Assembly (NCBI RefSeq): GCF_018403225.1
Contig: NZ_BOSG01000002.1
Span: forward strand, 570,783-634,782
Length of the DNA: 64,000 nt
Reading direction: 5' to 3'
From: Paenibacillus sp. J23TS9
Lineage (GTDB): Bacteria > Bacillota > Bacilli > Paenibacillales > Paenibacillaceae
The position numbers and the translations under genes were made by a program. The notes under the pieces are model-generated. The model worked only from the letters and a program-made list of their open reading frames with translations, had not been told where the DNA came from and did no database searches. This document shows positions 62,677 to 64,000 of this stretch, in pieces. The stretch's first letter is position 1, and each line of letters opens with the position of its first letter.

Positions 62677-64000
62677 TTAAGGATATACACGATCGGGTTT
62701 TACTTGTTCCCAAGTTTCCGTCTCGTCTGTGTTTCTGGTGTACTCATGGTAGTTGGTCGCTTCGAGCACATCCGTGTAATACCATTTGTTTTGCGTATTA
62801 TCCGGCCATGTCTTCGCATTTTCATGAATACCTTCTACTTTAACTTTACGATTCAGTACACTATTGATGAAAGCCATGGCTTCCGCACGTGTGATGTATT
62901 GATCCGGTTTAAACTTGCCGTCCGGGTATCCTTTAATCCAGCCTTTATTCGCAGCAGATACGATATACTTCTCAGCCCAATGGCCTTTAATATCTGAGAA
63001 CGACGTATTTACCTGCTCATCCAAATCATCAAATCTCGAAGCAATAGCAGCAAACTCTGCTCTTGTAATTTGACGGCCTGGTTTAAATGTTCCATCCGGA
63101 TAGCCGGTAATGATACCCGCGTTTTCCATGGTAGCGATGTTTTTGTTAGACCAGCGAGTTTTTTCAACATCCTTATAAGAGCTGATGTTTTTGATATAGT
63201 CGCTGCGTGTCGCATCATCCATCAATCTATAGAAGATGGCTGCAACCTCTTCACGGCTAATATTGTTCTCTGGTTTAATCGTTCCATCTGGATAACCATT
63301 GATATAGTTGTAATGGTTATCGGTTTCCAGCTTCGGTGGCGCTGGAGGCAATGGTGCAACTACCGGTGGTGCCGGTGGCAGTGGTGTCACGCTTGATGAA
63401 CCCGACGGTGTGCTTGAATTATCTCCACCGCCGCTTCCCCCACCCGGATTTGGGTTAGATCCCGAATTGGCCGCGTAGTAGAATACATATTCTTGCGTTT
63501 CGTTATCTTTGACGACGTACGTGTCGCTCACTTTAGCAGATGTGAATCCTGCTACCGTTACAGGCTTCAGGGTAATGGTAGCACCGACGATTCCAGTTTC
63601 ATTCGTCGGGCCCGCCAACTGCTTGTTGGTTCCTTGTTCCAGATATTTGATTGTAACTGTGCGTGTTTTGGCGTAGTAAACCGTTTGAACCTCATTTTCT
63701 GCCTTGACCTCATACGCATGTGCTTCTGTAACCGGTCCGTACGTGACTCCCTCGAACTCAATTTGAGTCTTTGGTGCAATCGTAACCGAATCACCTATGT
63801 TACCTCTCACGGACGTCGTATCCAACAGAATTTCTTCTTCTCCGTTTTGATACACATGGTGGATCGTTACATTACGCGATTCGTCTACCACGGGCTTCGG
63901 TGCATACAATACTGTTTGAACGTCATTTTCTGCTTGGACTTCGTAGTCATATGCTTCTGTAATTGGTTCGTACGTGACACCTTCGAACTGAATTGCAGTT
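62677..64000 (-). CDS. MucBP/SLH cell-surface adhesin, 5' part outside the window
   Basis: At least 441 residues; the frame is still open at the right edge of the window, so no start is visible. MucBP-type repeats (IQFEGVTYEPITEAYDY, IEFEGVTYGPVTEAHAY, VTIKYLEQGTNKQLAGP) are followed by a Gly/Ser linker, a Pro-rich segment with two PLPPAP motifs and three SLH domains (ITGYPDGTFKPGRQITRAEF and similar). The protein should be held to the wall by SLH while the MucBP repeats reach outward. Cleavage at PLP-PAP would release the repeats. Confidence 0.9.
   Translation of the reverse strand, partial: TAIQFEGVTYEPITEAYDYEVQAENDVQTVLYAPKPVVDESRNVTIHHVYQNGEEEILLDTTSVRGNIGDSVTIAPKTQIEFEGVTYGPVTEAHAYEVKAENEVQTVYYAKTRTVTIKYLEQGTNKQLAGPTNETGIVGATITLKPVTVAGFTSAKVSDTYVVKDNETQEYVFYYAANSGSNPNPGGGSGGGDNSSTPSGSSSVTPLPPAPPVVAPLPPAPPKLETDNHYNYINGYPDGTIKPENNISREEVAAIFYRLMDDATRSDYIKNISSYKDVEKTRWSNKNIATMENAGIITGYPDGTFKPGRQITRAEFAAIASRFDDLDEQVNTSFSDIKGHWAEKYIVSAANKGWIKGYPDGKFKPDQYITRAEAMAFINSVLNRKVKVEGIHENAKTWPDNTQNKWYYTDVLEATNYHEYTRNTDETETWEQVKPDRVYP
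63338..63397 (-). other. Pro-rich segment with two PLPPAP sites
   Basis: The encoded segment VTPLPPAPPVVAPLPPAPP lies between the MucBP repeats and the SLH domains. PPEP-2 of P. alvei is known to cut PLP-PVP; the two sites here differ only at P2' (Ala for Val). Confidence 0.75.
63705..64000 (-). repeat. tandem MucBP repeat units at DNA level
   Basis: The segments near 63705-63770 and 63940-64000 are near-identical in frame (ATGCTTCTGTAA, CGTACGTGAC). At least two full units are visible and more may lie beyond the edge. Confidence 0.75.

Noticed and set aside
1..64000. CRISPR arrays, tRNA or rRNA genes, transposases, prophage genes
   Set aside because: Looked for on both strands; no regular spacer-repeat array, no cloverleaf or rRNA-like stretch and no integrase or transposase motifs found by eye.

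Overview
The window looks like chromosomal DNA of a Paenibacillus-type Firmicute. The signs are two S-layer-homology (SLH) surface proteins, three YesM/YesN-type two-component pairs beside lipoprotein-dependent sugar ABC transporters without their own ATPase, ClpE under a CtsR-type operator, CcpA (cre) sites and strong Shine-Dalgarno sequences. I saw no tRNA, rRNA, CRISPR array, transposase or phage gene.

Layout. 1-4.7 kb: a response regulator/sensor kinase pair and an unrecognised repeat protein. 4.8-8.7 kb: NADH oxidase with redox-type operators, and clpE with CtsR heptads. 9.2-21 kb: a carbohydrate locus in two transcription units on the minus strand. One holds two permeases, a solute-binding lipoprotein, a kinase, a regulator and a GH123-like protein. 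The other holds a SurA/PrsA-like protein and a secreted beta-helix protein. Both promoters carry the same bipartite upstream element and a cre site at identical spacing. 21.2-25 kb: zwf-gnd-tal, divergent from a YodB-like HxlR regulator, with a matched candidate operator on each side. 25-32.2 kb: a DsrE-like protein, a small membrane protein, an SMR transporter, a large SLH protein, uridine kinase and an MscS channel. 32.4-39.1 kb: a second sugar ABC system with its kinase/regulator pair. 39.3-42.7 kb: an ECF sigma factor with putative anti-sigma factor, a PadR/DUF2812 pair and a VOC protein. 42.8-46.6 kb: a GPH-type transporter, MerR regulator and GH5 glycosidase operon with a 19-bp-spacer MerR-type promoter. 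46.8-54.6 kb: an LCP protein and a 2-aminoethylphosphonate uptake and degradation operon divergent from a DeoR-family regulator, with an 11-bp-phased PhoP-like box between them. 54.7-57.9 kb: a coupled ligase, VanXY and racemase operon that resembles vanC/vanG-type D-Ala-D-Ser glycopeptide resistance. 58.4-61.3 kb: a GH78 alpha-L-rhamnosidase-like protein. 61.5-64 kb: two tandem c-di-GMP-I riboswitches, a secreted Pro-Pro endopeptidase and, convergent to it, a MucBP/SLH surface protein with two PLPPAP sites.

The most striking unit is the last one. It reads as a c-di-GMP-controlled protease next to its probable surface substrate, comparable to PPEP-1/CD2831 in Clostridioides difficile and PPEP-2/VMSP in Paenibacillus alvei. 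Second comes the van-like operon, whose racemase lacks the VanT membrane domain. Third is the set of shared or paired operator layouts that link local regulators to their likely targets.
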